From positions 1,523,300 to 1,587,299 of the forward strand of contig JAFAYE010000001.1 of the NCBI GenBank assembly GCA_019240525.1: a stretch of 64,000 nucleotides of DNA, in the 5' to 3' direction. This DNA comes from Candidatus Eremiobacterota bacterium. Lineage in GTDB: Bacteria; Vulcanimicrobiota; Vulcanimicrobiia; Vulcanimicrobiales; Vulcanimicrobiaceae. Every line of letters starts with the position of its first letter. Positions within the stretch are counted from its first letter, which is position 1. Position numbers and translations under genes: made by a program. The notes beneath the pieces were generated by a model. The model was not told the DNA's origin, made no database searches, and was given only the letters and a program-made list of their open reading frames with translations. Of the stretch, positions 7,363 to 15,712 are shown one piece after another.

Positions 7363-9981
7363 ATGGCATTGATGCTGCTCGACACGTACGGCTTGGTCTA
7401 TCGGGCCTTCTTTGCATTGCCGGGCCTAACCACGAGCAAAGGCGTACCGATCAACGCCGTCTACGGCTTTACGATGATGCTCAATAAGATCATCGCCGAC
7501 GAGAGGCCGACGCACATTTTGGCCGCTTTCGACAAGGGAATGCCGGCCCATCGCGTCCAGCTTTACGCGGAATACAAAGCGCAGCGACGCGTGATGCCCG
7601 ACGAACTACGCAGTCAATTCACGCTCGTGCGGCGCGTCTTGGAAACGTACCGTATACCCGTCGTCGAGATCGAGGGCCAAGAGGCTGACGACGTGATTGC
7701 GACGCTTGCCGCTCAGGCCGAAGCGTCGGGCGAGCAGACCATCGTCGTCACCGGCGACCTCGATCTCTTGCAAATCGTTGACGACCGCACCACCGTCTTG
7801 ACGACGCGTCGCGGCATTAGCGAGCTCGGACGATACGATCCTGCAGCGGTGCGCGCGCGTTTCGGTCTCGAACCGTCCCAACTCGCGGATTATCGCGGTC
7901 TCAAAGGCGATCCCTCAGATAATCTTCCGGGAATTCCCGGTGTCGGCGAAAAGACGGCGAGTAAACTCTTGCAGGCGGCCGGCTCGCTTGACGCCCTTAT
8001 TGCCGATCCATCCCTTGCGGGGAATCCAAAACTCGTCGGGCTCATCGAGCAGTATGGCGAACAAGCCTGTCTTTGCCGTGCGGTCTCGATCGTACGCCGG
8101 GACCTGCCCCTCTCGATTGACTGGCAGAGCAGCCGGTACGAAGCGCCGCCCAGCGCGGAGCTCTATCGCCTGTACAGCGATTTAGAGTTCAAGACGTTGC
8201 TCGCGAAACTCGATCCGCCCTCGGACTTGCCGCTTTTCGGTACGGCGGAGAAGCTTGTGGGCGCGTACCGAAGCTACGAGACGTCGGTCGATCCATCCGA
8301 CTTCTCCAGATTGGCCGATGAGCTTCTGTCGCTGCTCGGGTCGGCGCGAATCGTTCTCGCGCTGCGGGGTGAGGCCATTGGCGTGAGCGGTCGTGCCGGC
8401 GAGGGCGTGAGCTTCTCGAGAGGAGCCCTCGAGCACGCGGACGTGCGACGGGCGCTCGAACGTCTCTTCGACGAGGCCGCCGCGGTTGGCGCATACGATG
8501 CAAAGCGACTGCTGCACGTCATGCGCGCGGGAGGAGTGCGCAACGCGCGTTTCTCCGACGATGCCATGATTGCCGTGCATCTCCTCGACCCGTCGCGCGG
8601 ATTTGCCGACGTCGAAGACGCGGCGGCGCAGTTTCTGCGGGCGGAACTCCCGGGCGACGCGGCCGCGCATGCGGACGCCTCGCTGCAGTTGATTGAAGTG
8701 ACTCGCCGCGAGCTCGAGGCGCGCGAACAGCTTGCTCTCTACGAAGAGGTCGAGGTTCCTCTCGCGCCGGTGCTACAGGCGATGGAATCGGCCGGCGTCA
8801 CGATCGACCCGCGCGAACTGCATGCGATTGGCGATGAAGTCGAAGCCGCGGCCGCGCGCCTGCAGCAACGTATCTATGACTTCGCGGGTGAAGAGTTCAA
8901 TATCGGATCGCCGCAGCAGTTGGGCAGAGTGCTCTTCGGCAAGTTGGGCATACCGGGGGGCAAGAAGACGAAGACAGGGTGGGCGACCGGCGTTGAAGTC
9001 CTCCAAGGACTGGCGCGCGAGTATCCCATCTGCAGCTTCGTGCTCGAGTGGCGCGAGGTCACGAAACTCAAGAACACGTACGTCGACGTCATACCCCAAC
9101 TCGTGGACCAACGCGATTTCCGTTTGCGGACGGAGTTCAATCAAACGGCCACGGCGACGGGGCGGCTCTCCTCGACCAATCCGAACTTGCAAAACATCCC
9201 GGTGCGCGGCGAGCTGGGACGGCGCATTCGGCGCGCTTTCGTCTCAAAGAGCGACGAATACGTTCTTCTCGCCGCCGATTACAGTCAAATCGAACTTCGA
9301 TTGATGGCGCATCTCTCGGGAGATCGAGCGCTGCGCAGCGCATTCGAGGAGGCGCAAGACATTCACGACTTCACCGCGCGACAGATTTTTTCGATTTCGC
9401 CGGATCAATCGGTCGATCCGAATCAGCGGCGTATGGCCAAGAGCGTCAACTTCGGACTCTTCTACGGGATGTCCGATTTCGGCTTGGCGCAGCGGCTCGA
9501 GATCAGTCGCAGCGAGGCAAAGGAAATTACAACCGCCTACTTCGCGCGTTTCCCCGACGTTCGTGAATATATCGAGGGGACCATCGCCGAGGGCCGGCGC
9601 AACGGCTACGTCGCCACGATTCTCGGGCGGCGCCGGTATATGCCCGGGCTGGTCTCTGGAAACTACATGTTGCGCGCTGCTGCCGAACGCGAGGCGACCA
9701 ACGCCCCATTGCAAGGCAGTGCGGCCGATCTCATGAAGTTAGCGATGGTGCGGATCGATCGTGCTCTCACCCAGGCGGGGCTCGACGCGACGATGCTCTT
9801 GCAGATCCACGACGAGCTGATCTTCGAGGTGCACCGGGACGCGTTGCCTGAGACCGCCGCGCTCGTCCGCACGCACATGGAGGGCGCGATCGAACTCTCG
9901 GTGCCGCTCGAGGTCACGCTCAAGTCCGGCCGCAACTGGTACGATGTCGAGGCGATCCGCGAGGTTCTCGAACGTGTCTAG
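7363..9981 (+). CDS. polA: DNA polymerase I
   Basis: 872 residues. Residues 1-290 are the 5'-3' exonuclease domain (LLDTYGLVYRAFFAL, AFDKGMPAHR, EGQEADDVIATLA, TGDLDLLQIV, GVGEKTASKLL). The middle region has the length of the 3'-5' exonuclease fold but lacks the DxE-type catalytic motif, so proofreading is probably absent, as in Thermus-type enzymes. The polymerase domain carries motif A (AADYSQIELRLMAHLSGD), motif B (RMAKSVNFGLFYGMS) and motif C (QIHDELIFEV). It acts in Okazaki-fragment maturation and repair. Its 3' end overlaps the chosen start of the DUF192 gene by 8 bp. Confidence 0.97.
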   Translation: MALMLLDTYGLVYRAFFALPGLTTSKGVPINAVYGFTMMLNKIIADERPTHILAAFDKGMPAHRVQLYAEYKAQRRVMPDELRSQFTLVRRVLETYRIPVVEIEGQEADDVIATLAAQAEASGEQTIVVTGDLDLLQIVDDRTTVLTTRRGISELGRYDPAAVRARFGLEPSQLADYRGLKGDPSDNLPGIPGVGEKTASKLLQAAGSLDALIADPSLAGNPKLVGLIEQYGEQACLCRAVSIVRRDLPLSIDWQSSRYEAPPSAELYRLYSDLEFKTLLAKLDPPSDLPLFGTAEKLVGAYRSYETSVDPSDFSRLADELLSLLGSARIVLALRGEAIGVSGRAGEGVSFSRGALEHADVRRALERLFDEAAAVGAYDAKRLLHVMRAGGVRNARFSDDAMIAVHLLDPSRGFADVEDAAAQFLRAELPGDAAAHADASLQLIEVTRRELEAREQLALYEEVEVPLAPVLQAMESAGVTIDPRELHAIGDEVEAAAARLQQRIYDFAGEEFNIGSPQQLGRVLFGKLGIPGGKKTKTGWATGVEVLQGLAREYPICSFVLEWREVTKLKNTYVDVIPQLVDQRDFRLRTEFNQTATATGRLSSTNPNLQNIPVRGELGRRIRRAFVSKSDEYVLLAADYSQIELRLMAHLSGDRALRSAFEEAQDIHDFTARQIFSISPDQSVDPNQRRMAKSVNFGLFYGMSDFGLAQRLEISRSEAKEITTAYFARFPDVREYIEGTIAEGRRNGYVATILGRRRYMPGLVSGNYMLRAAAEREATNAPLQGSAADLMKLAMVRIDRALTQAGLDATMLLQIHDELIFEVHRDALPETAALVRTHMEGAIELSVPLEVTLKSGRNWYDVEAIREVLERV

Positions 9982-10402
9982 CTTCCTTTTTGCCGTCGTG
10001 CTGGCGATGGCTTTGCCGACCGTTGTTATTCAAGCGCCGCGCGCGGATCTCACGCTCGAAGTGGCGCGAACCGACGCCCAGCGAGAGCGCGGTTTGATGG
10101 ATCGAACGCAAGTGCCGCCGCACAGCGGAATGATCTTCGTCTTCAAGGGCGACGACTTCGTCAACTTTTGGATGAAGAATACGCTCGTGTCGCTCGACAT
10201 GATCTTCGTCGCGGGCAACGGACGCGTGCGGCGAGTCTTTTCCGCGGTGCCGACGGTTGCGCCGGCATTGCCCGACGACGAAATTCCGCGCGAAGGCGCT
10301 CAAGCAAAGTACGTCATCGAATTGCGTGCCGGTGAAGCCGCCTCCGATGGAATCACCGCAGGCGTCACCCTCGATTTGCACGACGTTCCGCCGCCGGGGT
10401 AG
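9974..10402 (+). CDS. DUF192-family exported protein
   Basis: 142 residues from a GTG at 9974, which has a GAGG Shine-Dalgarno 9 nt upstream; an ATG at 9944 in the same frame has none. The N-terminus is a signal peptide or anchor (SSFLFAVVLAMALPTVV). The body shows the DUF192 pattern: EVARTDAQRERGLMDR, FWMKNTLVSLDMIFV, and YVIELRAGEA near the end. DUF192 proteins are small exported beta-barrel-like proteins of unknown role. The start overlaps the polA stop and mutM follows after 9 bp, so it belongs to a polA-mutM transcription unit. Confidence 0.85.
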   Translation: MSSFLFAVVLAMALPTVVIQAPRADLTLEVARTDAQRERGLMDRTQVPPHSGMIFVFKGDDFVNFWMKNTLVSLDMIFVAGNGRVRRVFSAVPTVAPALPDDEIPREGAQAKYVIELRAGEAASDGITAGVTLDLHDVPPPG

Positions 10403-10411
10403 ATCCGGCGC

Positions 10412-11224
10412 GTGCCCGAGCTTCCGGAGGTCGAGACGATCGTTCGAGGCCTCCGCAGCAAAATTGCCGGCGCGACGATAGAGCACGCCGAAGTGCGTCT
10501 CGCACGCGTGGCGGTAGCGCCGCCGGCGCTCTCGTTTGTAACTGCCCTTGCCGGCGAGCGCATCGAGGCCGTGCGCCGGCGCGGAAAATACGCGATCGTC
10601 GAGCTGGGGTCAGGGCGGTCCATCGTCATCAGCCTGCGCATGACCGGACGCCTCGTCGTGTCGCAGAACGGCGAGCCCGAACTGCCGGCCACGCACGTCG
10701 TGCTGCACTTGCGCGATGCCGGCAGTCTGCGCTTTTCCGACGTCCGCACCTTTGGCCGCATGCGCTTGGTCTGCGCCGGTGAAGCATGGGACCGCGAGCT
10801 GGGCATCGAGCCCTTAGACTCAGACTTTACACAGGAAGCCTTTATCGGTATGCTGTCGGGGCGGACGACGCCGGTCAAGGCATTCCTCCTCGATCAACGG
10901 CGCGTCGCAGGCATAGGTAATATCTATGCGTGTGAAGCGCTCTGGGAAGCTCGGATCCGTCCGAGCCGCCCGGCGGGAAGGTTAACGGCGCCGGCGGTTC
11001 ACCGCTTGCGTCGGGCCATCATCGACGTATTGCAACGCGCGATCGCGATGCGTGGGACGAGCGTCGACGACTACGTCGATGCCGACGGACTGCAAGGGAG
11101 TTTCCAAAACAACCTCTCGGTCTACGGCAGAAGCGCGAAGCCGTGTCCGCGCTGCGGCAGCGGCATCCTGCGAACGGTGCTGTCAGGTCGGGGAACCTGG
11201 TGGTGCCGACGATGCCAACGATAA
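10412..11224 (+). CDS. mutM: formamidopyrimidine-DNA glycosylase
   Basis: 270 residues, GTG start. After removal of Met the protein begins PELPEVETIVRGL, with the catalytic Pro1 and Glu2 of the Fpg/Nei family. The conserved lysine lies in RRGKYAIVEL (about residue 58). The C-terminus is a four-cysteine zinc finger (CPRCGSG and WWCRRCQ) preceded by LSVYGR. It removes 8-oxoguanine and other oxidised purines and nicks the abasic site. Fpg rather than Nei is indicated by the PELPEVE start and the helix-two-turn-helix region IGNIYACEALW. Confidence 0.95.
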   Translation: MPELPEVETIVRGLRSKIAGATIEHAEVRLARVAVAPPALSFVTALAGERIEAVRRRGKYAIVELGSGRSIVISLRMTGRLVVSQNGEPELPATHVVLHLRDAGSLRFSDVRTFGRMRLVCAGEAWDRELGIEPLDSDFTQEAFIGMLSGRTTPVKAFLLDQRRVAGIGNIYACEALWEARIRPSRPAGRLTAPAVHRLRRAIIDVLQRAIAMRGTSVDDYVDADGLQGSFQNNLSVYGRSAKPCPRCGSGILRTVLSGRGTWWCRRCQR

Positions 11225-11247
11225 ATTTATGAAAGTGGGAAAGGCAA

Positions 11248-12405
11248 ATCACTACTACTGAAATCGCACCGAGTCACTACGACGAGGATCAGCTAGCGCT
11301 CGAGCAGCGCCTCTACGAAGAATCGCTCAAAGTTCTCGATGAAGGTCAGGTACTGACCGGAACGATCGTCCAGAAAGACAAAGACGAAGTGCTCGTCGAC
11401 GTCGGGGGCAAGTCCGAAGGCGTGCTGCCGTTCCGCGAGCTGTCGCTCGCCGTCGACCCGAAACTCTTGCGCGTCGGCGACACGCTCGAAGTCATGGTCC
11501 ATCGCATCGACGAGTTGGACGGGACGCTCTTCCTTTCGGAACGGCGCGCGCGCGCGCTCAAGACCTGGGAGAAAGTGATCGAAGCGCACGAGCGCGATGA
11601 AGTCATCGAAGCGACGGTTACGCAAGTCGTCAAAGGCGGCGTGTTGGTCGATCTCGGGATGCGCGGCTTCGTACCGGCCTCGCAGATTCGCCGGCAGCCC
11701 GTCGGGAATCTCGAAGAACTCGTCGGTCAGCATCTGCGATTGAAGGTCATCGACCTCGATCACAAGCGTCATCGCGTAGTGCTTTCGCAGCGGCTCGTGC
11801 TCGAGGAAGAGCTGCAGGCAAAGAAGCAGGAACTTCTCGACACGCTCGAAGTCGGACAGATTCGCGAAGGCGTCGTCGTCCGCTTGGCCGATTTTGGCGC
11901 GTTCGTCGACCTTGGCGGCATCGACGGCTTGATTCACAACAGCGAGCTGGCCTACGCGCGCATCAAACATCCGTCCGAAGTAGTGAAGATCGGCGACGTC
12001 GTGCACGTCGAAATTATGAAGTTCGATCCGGAGGCAAAAAAAGTCAGCCTCTCGCTCAAGCATGCGTTGCCCGACCCGTGGGACCAATACGCCGACCGCC
12101 TTTACGAAACCAACAAGCTGAGCGCGCAAATCGTCAAGGTGACGCCCAACTATCTGCTCGTCGAAGTGATTCCGGGTATCCTCGCAATGGTTCCCAAAGG
12201 GGAGTTCGACGTGTCGGCACAGTTTGGCGCGGGGCAGGAGGTCGAAGTCACGCTCTTGACGATCAACCACGCGACTCGACGCATTACGGCTTCGATTCAA
12301 CACGTCGCCGACGTTCCGCTCGAGGAGATCGAGCGGCTCGCTGCCGAGGAAGAGATCGGGATCGAAGAGACCGCGCCGCCGCCGGCGGAGGCGACTGAGG
12401 GTTAG
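11248..12405 (+). CDS. rpsA: ribosomal protein S1-like, four S1 domains; start codon uncertain
   Basis: RNA-binding protein with four S1 OB-fold repeats: GTIVQKDKDEVLVDVGGKSEG, then domains opening at ATVTQVVKGGVLVDLG, GVVVRLADFGAFVDLGG and AQIVKVTPNYLLVEV. The third domain, with GLIHNSELA, is the most canonical. The first domain begins upstream of the earliest canonical codon (GTG at 11389). Between the in-frame TGA at 11230 and that GTG there is no ATG, GTG or TTG. The best placed candidate is ATC at 11248, reading TTTEIAPSHYDEDQ and preceded by GGGAAAGG. The protein would be 385 residues. coaE follows after 8 bp. Role: mRNA binding by the 30S subunit. Confidence 0.88.
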   Translation: MTTTEIAPSHYDEDQLALEQRLYEESLKVLDEGQVLTGTIVQKDKDEVLVDVGGKSEGVLPFRELSLAVDPKLLRVGDTLEVMVHRIDELDGTLFLSERRARALKTWEKVIEAHERDEVIEATVTQVVKGGVLVDLGMRGFVPASQIRRQPVGNLEELVGQHLRLKVIDLDHKRHRVVLSQRLVLEEELQAKKQELLDTLEVGQIREGVVVRLADFGAFVDLGGIDGLIHNSELAYARIKHPSEVVKIGDVVHVEIMKFDPEAKKVSLSLKHALPDPWDQYADRLYETNKLSAQIVKVTPNYLLVEVIPGILAMVPKGEFDVSAQFGAGQEVEVTLLTINHATRRITASIQHVADVPLEEIERLAAEEEIGIEETAPPPAEATEG

Positions 12406-12413
12406 CCCGCGCG

Positions 12414-13007
12414 ATGCGCGTGGGCTTGACCGGCGGCATCGGTGCGGGAAAAAGTGCGGTGGCGGCGATCTTCGCGCAGCTTGGAGCGTTCGTCATCGAT
12501 ACCGATGCGATCGCCCGCGAAGTCGTCGCTCCGAACAGCGATGGGCTGCGGGAAATTGCTCGATTCTGGCCGCAGGCCGTGCGCAACGGCGCGCTCGACC
12601 GTGCGGAGCTCGCGGAGATCGTCTTCGCCGATCGCTCGGCCAGGGAGCGGCTCAATGCGCTGCTTCACCCGCACATTCGCCGCGTCGCGCTCGGCCGTGA
12701 AGCGCTGGCGAAACCGGGCCAGCCAATCGTTCACGTCGTGCCTTTACTTTTCGAGACCGGCTACGATCGTCTCGTCGATAAATCGGTGCTCGTTGTCGCG
12801 CCACTCGAGCAGCGCATCGCTCGGGTCGTCGAGCGCGATCGACTCGACGAAGGACGCGTGCGCGCGCGCGTGGCCGCGCAGATCGAGCCGCAGCTCGCAC
12901 GCGCAAGCGCCGACTTCGTGATCGAGAACGATGGGAATCTCGAGCATCTTCGCGCGCAAGCGCAGGCAGTTTACCTCGATCTCGTTGCGGCTCCAACCCC
13001 GAATTAA
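12414..13007 (+). CDS. coaE: dephospho-CoA kinase
   Basis: 197 residues, ATG start 8 bp after rpsA. Walker A is GLTGGIGAGKSAVA at the N-terminus, followed by IDTDAIAREVV, HPHIRR and the CoaE signature VVPLLFETGYD. The C-terminal lid region has RDRLDEGRVRARVAAQ. It catalyses the last step of coenzyme A synthesis, ATP-dependent phosphorylation of the ribose 3'-OH of dephospho-CoA. Length is normal. A short hairpin follows the stop codon and may end the transcript. Confidence 0.95.
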   Translation: MRVGLTGGIGAGKSAVAAIFAQLGAFVIDTDAIAREVVAPNSDGLREIARFWPQAVRNGALDRAELAEIVFADRSARERLNALLHPHIRRVALGREALAKPGQPIVHVVPLLFETGYDRLVDKSVLVVAPLEQRIARVVERDRLDEGRVRARVAAQIEPQLARASADFVIENDGNLEHLRAQAQAVYLDLVAAPTPN

Positions 13008-13024
13008 CGCTAATCCGGGGAATT

Positions 13025-13043
13025 CTCAGGGAATCCTGAGTTT
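13025..13043 (+). terminator. possible weak terminator after coaE
   Basis: A 6-bp stem CTCAGG / CCTGAG with a GAAT tetraloop, followed by only three T residues, lies 17 bp after the coaE stop and about 60 bp before the first KGG gene. The stem is short and the T tract weak, so termination may be partial. Confidence 0.35.
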
Positions 13044-13100
13044 ACCGAGCGCTTGTATGGGAATAGAGTACTGCACTTGACTCGAGAGAGGATGTTCGAC

Positions 13101-13316
13101 ATGGCACAAGAGACCGGACAGGCCGGTGGGATGAGCGTTCGCGAGGCAGGCCGCCGCGGCGGCGAGCGCGTGAAGGCAAAGTATGGCTCGGAATTTTACG
13201 AAGAAATCGGCCGCAAGGGCGGGGAAGCGACGAAAAGCAAGTACGGCCCCTCGTTCTATGAAGTGATCGGCCAAAAGGGCGGTCAGCGACCGAAACGCAA
13301 AACGACGGCATCGTAG
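13101..13316 (+). CDS. KGG-repeat stress protein (short copy)
   Basis: 71 residues. ATG at 13101 is preceded by GAGAGAGG about 8 nt upstream; a longer in-frame start at 13053 lacks one. After MSVREAGRRGGE the protein has 20-residue units with a GG pair and a Y-G-x-x-F-Y-E core: GRRGG, GRKGG and GQKGG. This is the KGG pattern of small hydrophilic stress-induced proteins (Con-10/GsiB type). Such proteins are thought to be disordered and protective in desiccation or starvation. A paralogue with one more unit follows 34 bp downstream. Confidence 0.85.
   Translation: MAQETGQAGGMSVREAGRRGGERVKAKYGSEFYEEIGRKGGEATKSKYGPSFYEVIGQKGGQRPKRKTTAS
13149..13268 (+). repeat. two 60-bp KGG coding repeats
   Basis: Two imperfect 60-bp in-frame units, each encoding 20 residues that begin G-R-[RK]-G-G and end F-Y-E-x-I; a partial third unit (GQKGG) follows. 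Confidence 0.75.
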
Positions 13317-13350
13317 CGGCCATCATACCCATATTGGGTAAGGTAGACCG

Positions 13351-13659
13351 ATGGCTGAGAAGAACGAGCCCGCCTCAAAGCGAGAAATGTCTGTTCGTGA
13401 AGCGGGTAAGAAAGGGGGAGACACCGTACGCGATCGGTACGGCTCCACATTTTACGAAGACATTGGTCGCAAGGGTGGCAAAGCGACGCGCGATCGCCAC
13501 GGCGTTGAATTCTACGAGTCCATCGGTCAAAAAGGCGGCAAGGTCGTCAAGGAAAAGTATGGCTCGGATTTCTACGAGGAAATCGGGCACAAAGGCGGTC
13601 AGAAGGTCAAGAAGCTGATCGCCGAGGCCAAGAAAAAGCTTGGCGGAGAGAGGAGTTAG
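13351..13659 (+). CDS. KGG-repeat stress protein (long copy)
   Basis: 102 residues, ATG with AAGG about 8 nt upstream. It shares MSVREAG with the upstream copy and carries three full 20-residue units (GKKGG, GRKGG, GQKGG) plus a closing GHKGG, then a lysine-rich tail (KKLIAEAKKKLGG). There are no cysteines and no membrane segment. Family proteins are induced by stress and are thought to be intrinsically disordered. The tandem arrangement and shared N-terminus indicate duplication. The 3' end overlaps the convergent lptC-like gene by 4 bp. Confidence 0.87.
   Translation: MAEKNEPASKREMSVREAGKKGGDTVRDRYGSTFYEDIGRKGGKATRDRHGVEFYESIGQKGGKVVKEKYGSDFYEEIGHKGGQKVKKLIAEAKKKLGGERS
13405..13584 (+). 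repeat. three 60-bp KGG coding repeats
   Basis: Three consecutive imperfect 60-bp units, each encoding G-x-K-G-G ... Y/H-G-x-x-F-Y-E-x-I, followed by a partial fourth (GHKGG). They match the units of the preceding gene. Confidence 0.78.
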
Positions 13660-14216
13660 CGCGCGACGTCGACGCCGCCGCTAACTTTTCCGAGATGAAC
13701 GGTATCGTCGTCGAAGTTGACGGTGATGCCGTCGATTCGCAAGGTTTGATCACCGGAGCGCACGTACGCCGGATGCGCCATGCGCAGGAGCTTGGCGTCG
13801 TTGGTCCACGTTACTAAGTCGGTATCGAAGGCGCGGCGTTCGGGATCGTCGATTTGCTCGATATGGACTTTACCGACGGCGGTGAAATCGAGCGTTTGAA
13901 TGTTGAGCGTCACATGCTTGGCGGAGATTCGTAGGTAGGGTTTACCTTTGCGGAAGACGATGCCGTTGCGTACGCCGTCAACAGTGCCGCTCAGCCCGTC
14001 GGAGGCAAGCCGGGCGTGATCGTAGTCGAAGCTCCATGACTTCGTTTTGATGTGGTTGTTTTGCACGTATCCGCCACGCAAGTCGATCGGCGCCTGATTG
14101 GGGGGCAACGGCGGCGCACCGCCGCCGGCCAAGACGATTTCGACGACGACGTAGATGGCGAGCGCCACGCCCGCGCCTACCGCAAGCCGCTTCCACCATA
14201 AGGCCTTACGCCGCAT
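13656..14216 (-). CDS. LptC-like periplasmic LPS-export protein
   Basis: 186 residues with one N-terminal membrane helix (LAVGAGVALAIYVVVEIVLA) preceded by basic residues, then a beta-strand-rich periplasmic part. Segments such as SWSFDYDHARLASDG, ISAKHVTLNIQTLDFTAVG and VTWTNDAKLLRM follow the LptC/LptA/OstA pattern of repeating amphipathic strands. LptC links the inner-membrane ABC transporter to the periplasmic bridge. The gene overlaps the lnt stop by 11 bp on the same strand. LptC is the likeliest call because of the single anchor, but LptA/LptC-like members of this fold are hard to separate by eye. Confidence 0.65.
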   Translation of the reverse strand: MRRKALWWKRLAVGAGVALAIYVVVEIVLAGGGAPPLPPNQAPIDLRGGYVQNNHIKTKSWSFDYDHARLASDGLSGTVDGVRNGIVFRKGKPYLRISAKHVTLNIQTLDFTAVGKVHIEQIDDPERRAFDTDLVTWTNDAKLLRMAHPAYVRSGDQTLRIDGITVNFDDDTVHLGKVSGGVDVAR

Positions 14217-15702
14217 CGGGCCATTCCGCCGCGTCCGGGTGCACCGAGTGCAGGGGCACTAAGAGGCCGACGTACAGCACGGCCAAGAGAAGGCCGATCG
14301 TCGTCGGACCGATTTGCGAAAAGATCGTGACGACGCGCGGTCCGACAAAGCCGGCCACGATCGTGCGCTCGTCCAGGCGGCTGCGCTTTTGCCAGCGGCC
14401 GTCGGGTGCGATGATCCCGCTAATTCCAGTTGCCGCAGCACGGACCACGTACGCGCCGGTCTCGATCGCGCGCAGTTGCGCGATCTGGGCGTGCATGTAC
14501 GGTCCTGAGGTTTTGCCAAACCAGGCGTCGTCGGTGCTGACGACGAGCAGCTGCGCGCCGCGCCGCACCTGCGCGAATGCCAAGTCCGCGAAGGCCGACT
14601 CCCAACATATGAGCGGTGCAATGGGAAGCGCCGACGTCGCATAGATGCCGTCATCGCGTCCTTGAGCCAAGCCGCCGTTGAGCAAACCGACGTACGGGAG
14701 CCACGACAAAAAACGGCGTCCCGGAAACCACTCGGCAAACGGAACGAGTTGCCGTTTATCGTAAACGACGTAGCCGCCGGTGGGCGCAAAGATATAGAGC
14801 GCGTTGTAGAGCGCGCCCGGTCCGGCGGCCAAGCTGCCAGCAACGACGGTCGAACGCGCATCCCGGGCCAGATCGGAGAAGCGGCCGAAATAGATCGCGT
14901 TTGCGTCGAGCTCCGTTGGAATCACGGTTTCGGGCCAGACGATCAACTTTGGGTCGGCGCGACCGGCAACGCGCGTCATCGAGCTGTAGCGTCGAACCGC
15001 CAATGATAACCCGCGCGGATTCCACTTGAACGATTGCGCGATGTTTCCTTGAATCGCCGCGACCGGAATCTTCGGCGGAGGCAGCCGTCGCGCGGGCCAC
15101 GCGCTCCACGCCGCCAAGCCGAGCACCGTGACGGTAGCGAGAGCTATTGCCAGTGAGCGCCAGGTTCGGCGATGCAGCGCGTCGGCGAGATATGCGCCGA
15201 TCGCACAGAGAACGAACGTCGTGCCGTAGGTTCCGGCGTACGCAGCGAAAACGCGCAACGGCGTGTCGGCTTGCGTGTAACCGAGTTGGTCGAACGGCGC
15301 GGCGAGGATTCCAATCGATCGCAGCCACTCGCAGACGGTGAAGGCTGCGGCGGCGCCGAGCGGTGCGAGATTGGGCGACATGCGTGCGTACCCGATTGCC
15401 GCAAGAGCGCCCGCGAGCGCGACGAACGGCGCTTCGAAGAGCGCGGGACCAAACGCAATGAATGGTCCGAAGATGCCGATGTAGCGGGCGACCGTATGGC
15501 CGACCCAGGCGAAATCCGCCGTGAAAAAAATCAAGCCAGCAAACCAACCGCAAAGAGCCGCCTTTTTCCAGGATGCTCCCTGCCAAATCCAGAAAAGTGC
15601 GGCAGTGCCGAACGGCACGAGCCATGCCGCGCCGATTTTTGGAAACGCCGCTGCCAACGCCAACGCCGCAACAGCCGCGATGCCGACGTCACGCAATGGC
15701 AT
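14206..15702 (-). CDS. lnt: apolipoprotein N-acyltransferase
   Basis: About 498 residues. The first 190 or so form several membrane helices and the rest is a nitrilase-type domain. The catalytic Glu-Lys-Cys triad is visible as IVWPETVIPTE, YDKRQLVPFAEWFPG and PLICWESAFADLA. Lnt adds the third acyl chain to lipoproteins in the inner membrane of diderm bacteria. An upstream extension would run through the divergent lipoprotein gene, so I place the start at ATG 15702; ATG 15714 is an alternative. Neither has a Shine-Dalgarno. A final membrane helix precedes the hydrophilic C-terminus. Confidence 0.93.
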   Translation of the reverse strand: MPLRDVGIAAVAALALAAAFPKIGAAWLVPFGTAALFWIWQGASWKKAALCGWFAGLIFFTADFAWVGHTVARYIGIFGPFIAFGPALFEAPFVALAGALAAIGYARMSPNLAPLGAAAAFTVCEWLRSIGILAAPFDQLGYTQADTPLRVFAAYAGTYGTTFVLCAIGAYLADALHRRTWRSLAIALATVTVLGLAAWSAWPARRLPPPKIPVAAIQGNIAQSFKWNPRGLSLAVRRYSSMTRVAGRADPKLIVWPETVIPTELDANAIYFGRFSDLARDARSTVVAGSLAAGPGALYNALYIFAPTGGYVVYDKRQLVPFAEWFPGRRFLSWLPYVGLLNGGLAQGRDDGIYATSALPIAPLICWESAFADLAFAQVRRGAQLLVVSTDDAWFGKTSGPYMHAQIAQLRAIETGAYVVRAAATGISGIIAPDGRWQKRSRLDERTIVAGFVGPRVVTIFSQIGPTTIGLLLAVLYVGLLVPLHSVHPDAAEWPDAA

Positions 15703-15712
15703 CGAGGAGATC

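Noticed and set aside
11229-11261. Ten-codon ORF (MKVGKANHYY) before rpsA as a regulatory leader peptide
   Set aside because: No Shine-Dalgarno and no codon bias toward one amino acid; kept only as a frameshift alternative for the rpsA start.
11293-12303. 336-residue frame antisense to rpsA
   Set aside because: Mirrors the S1 repeats; no domain of its own.
13329-13341. ACCCA-TAT-TGGGT between the two KGG genes as terminator
   Set aside because: Stem of only 5 bp with no T tract; too weak.
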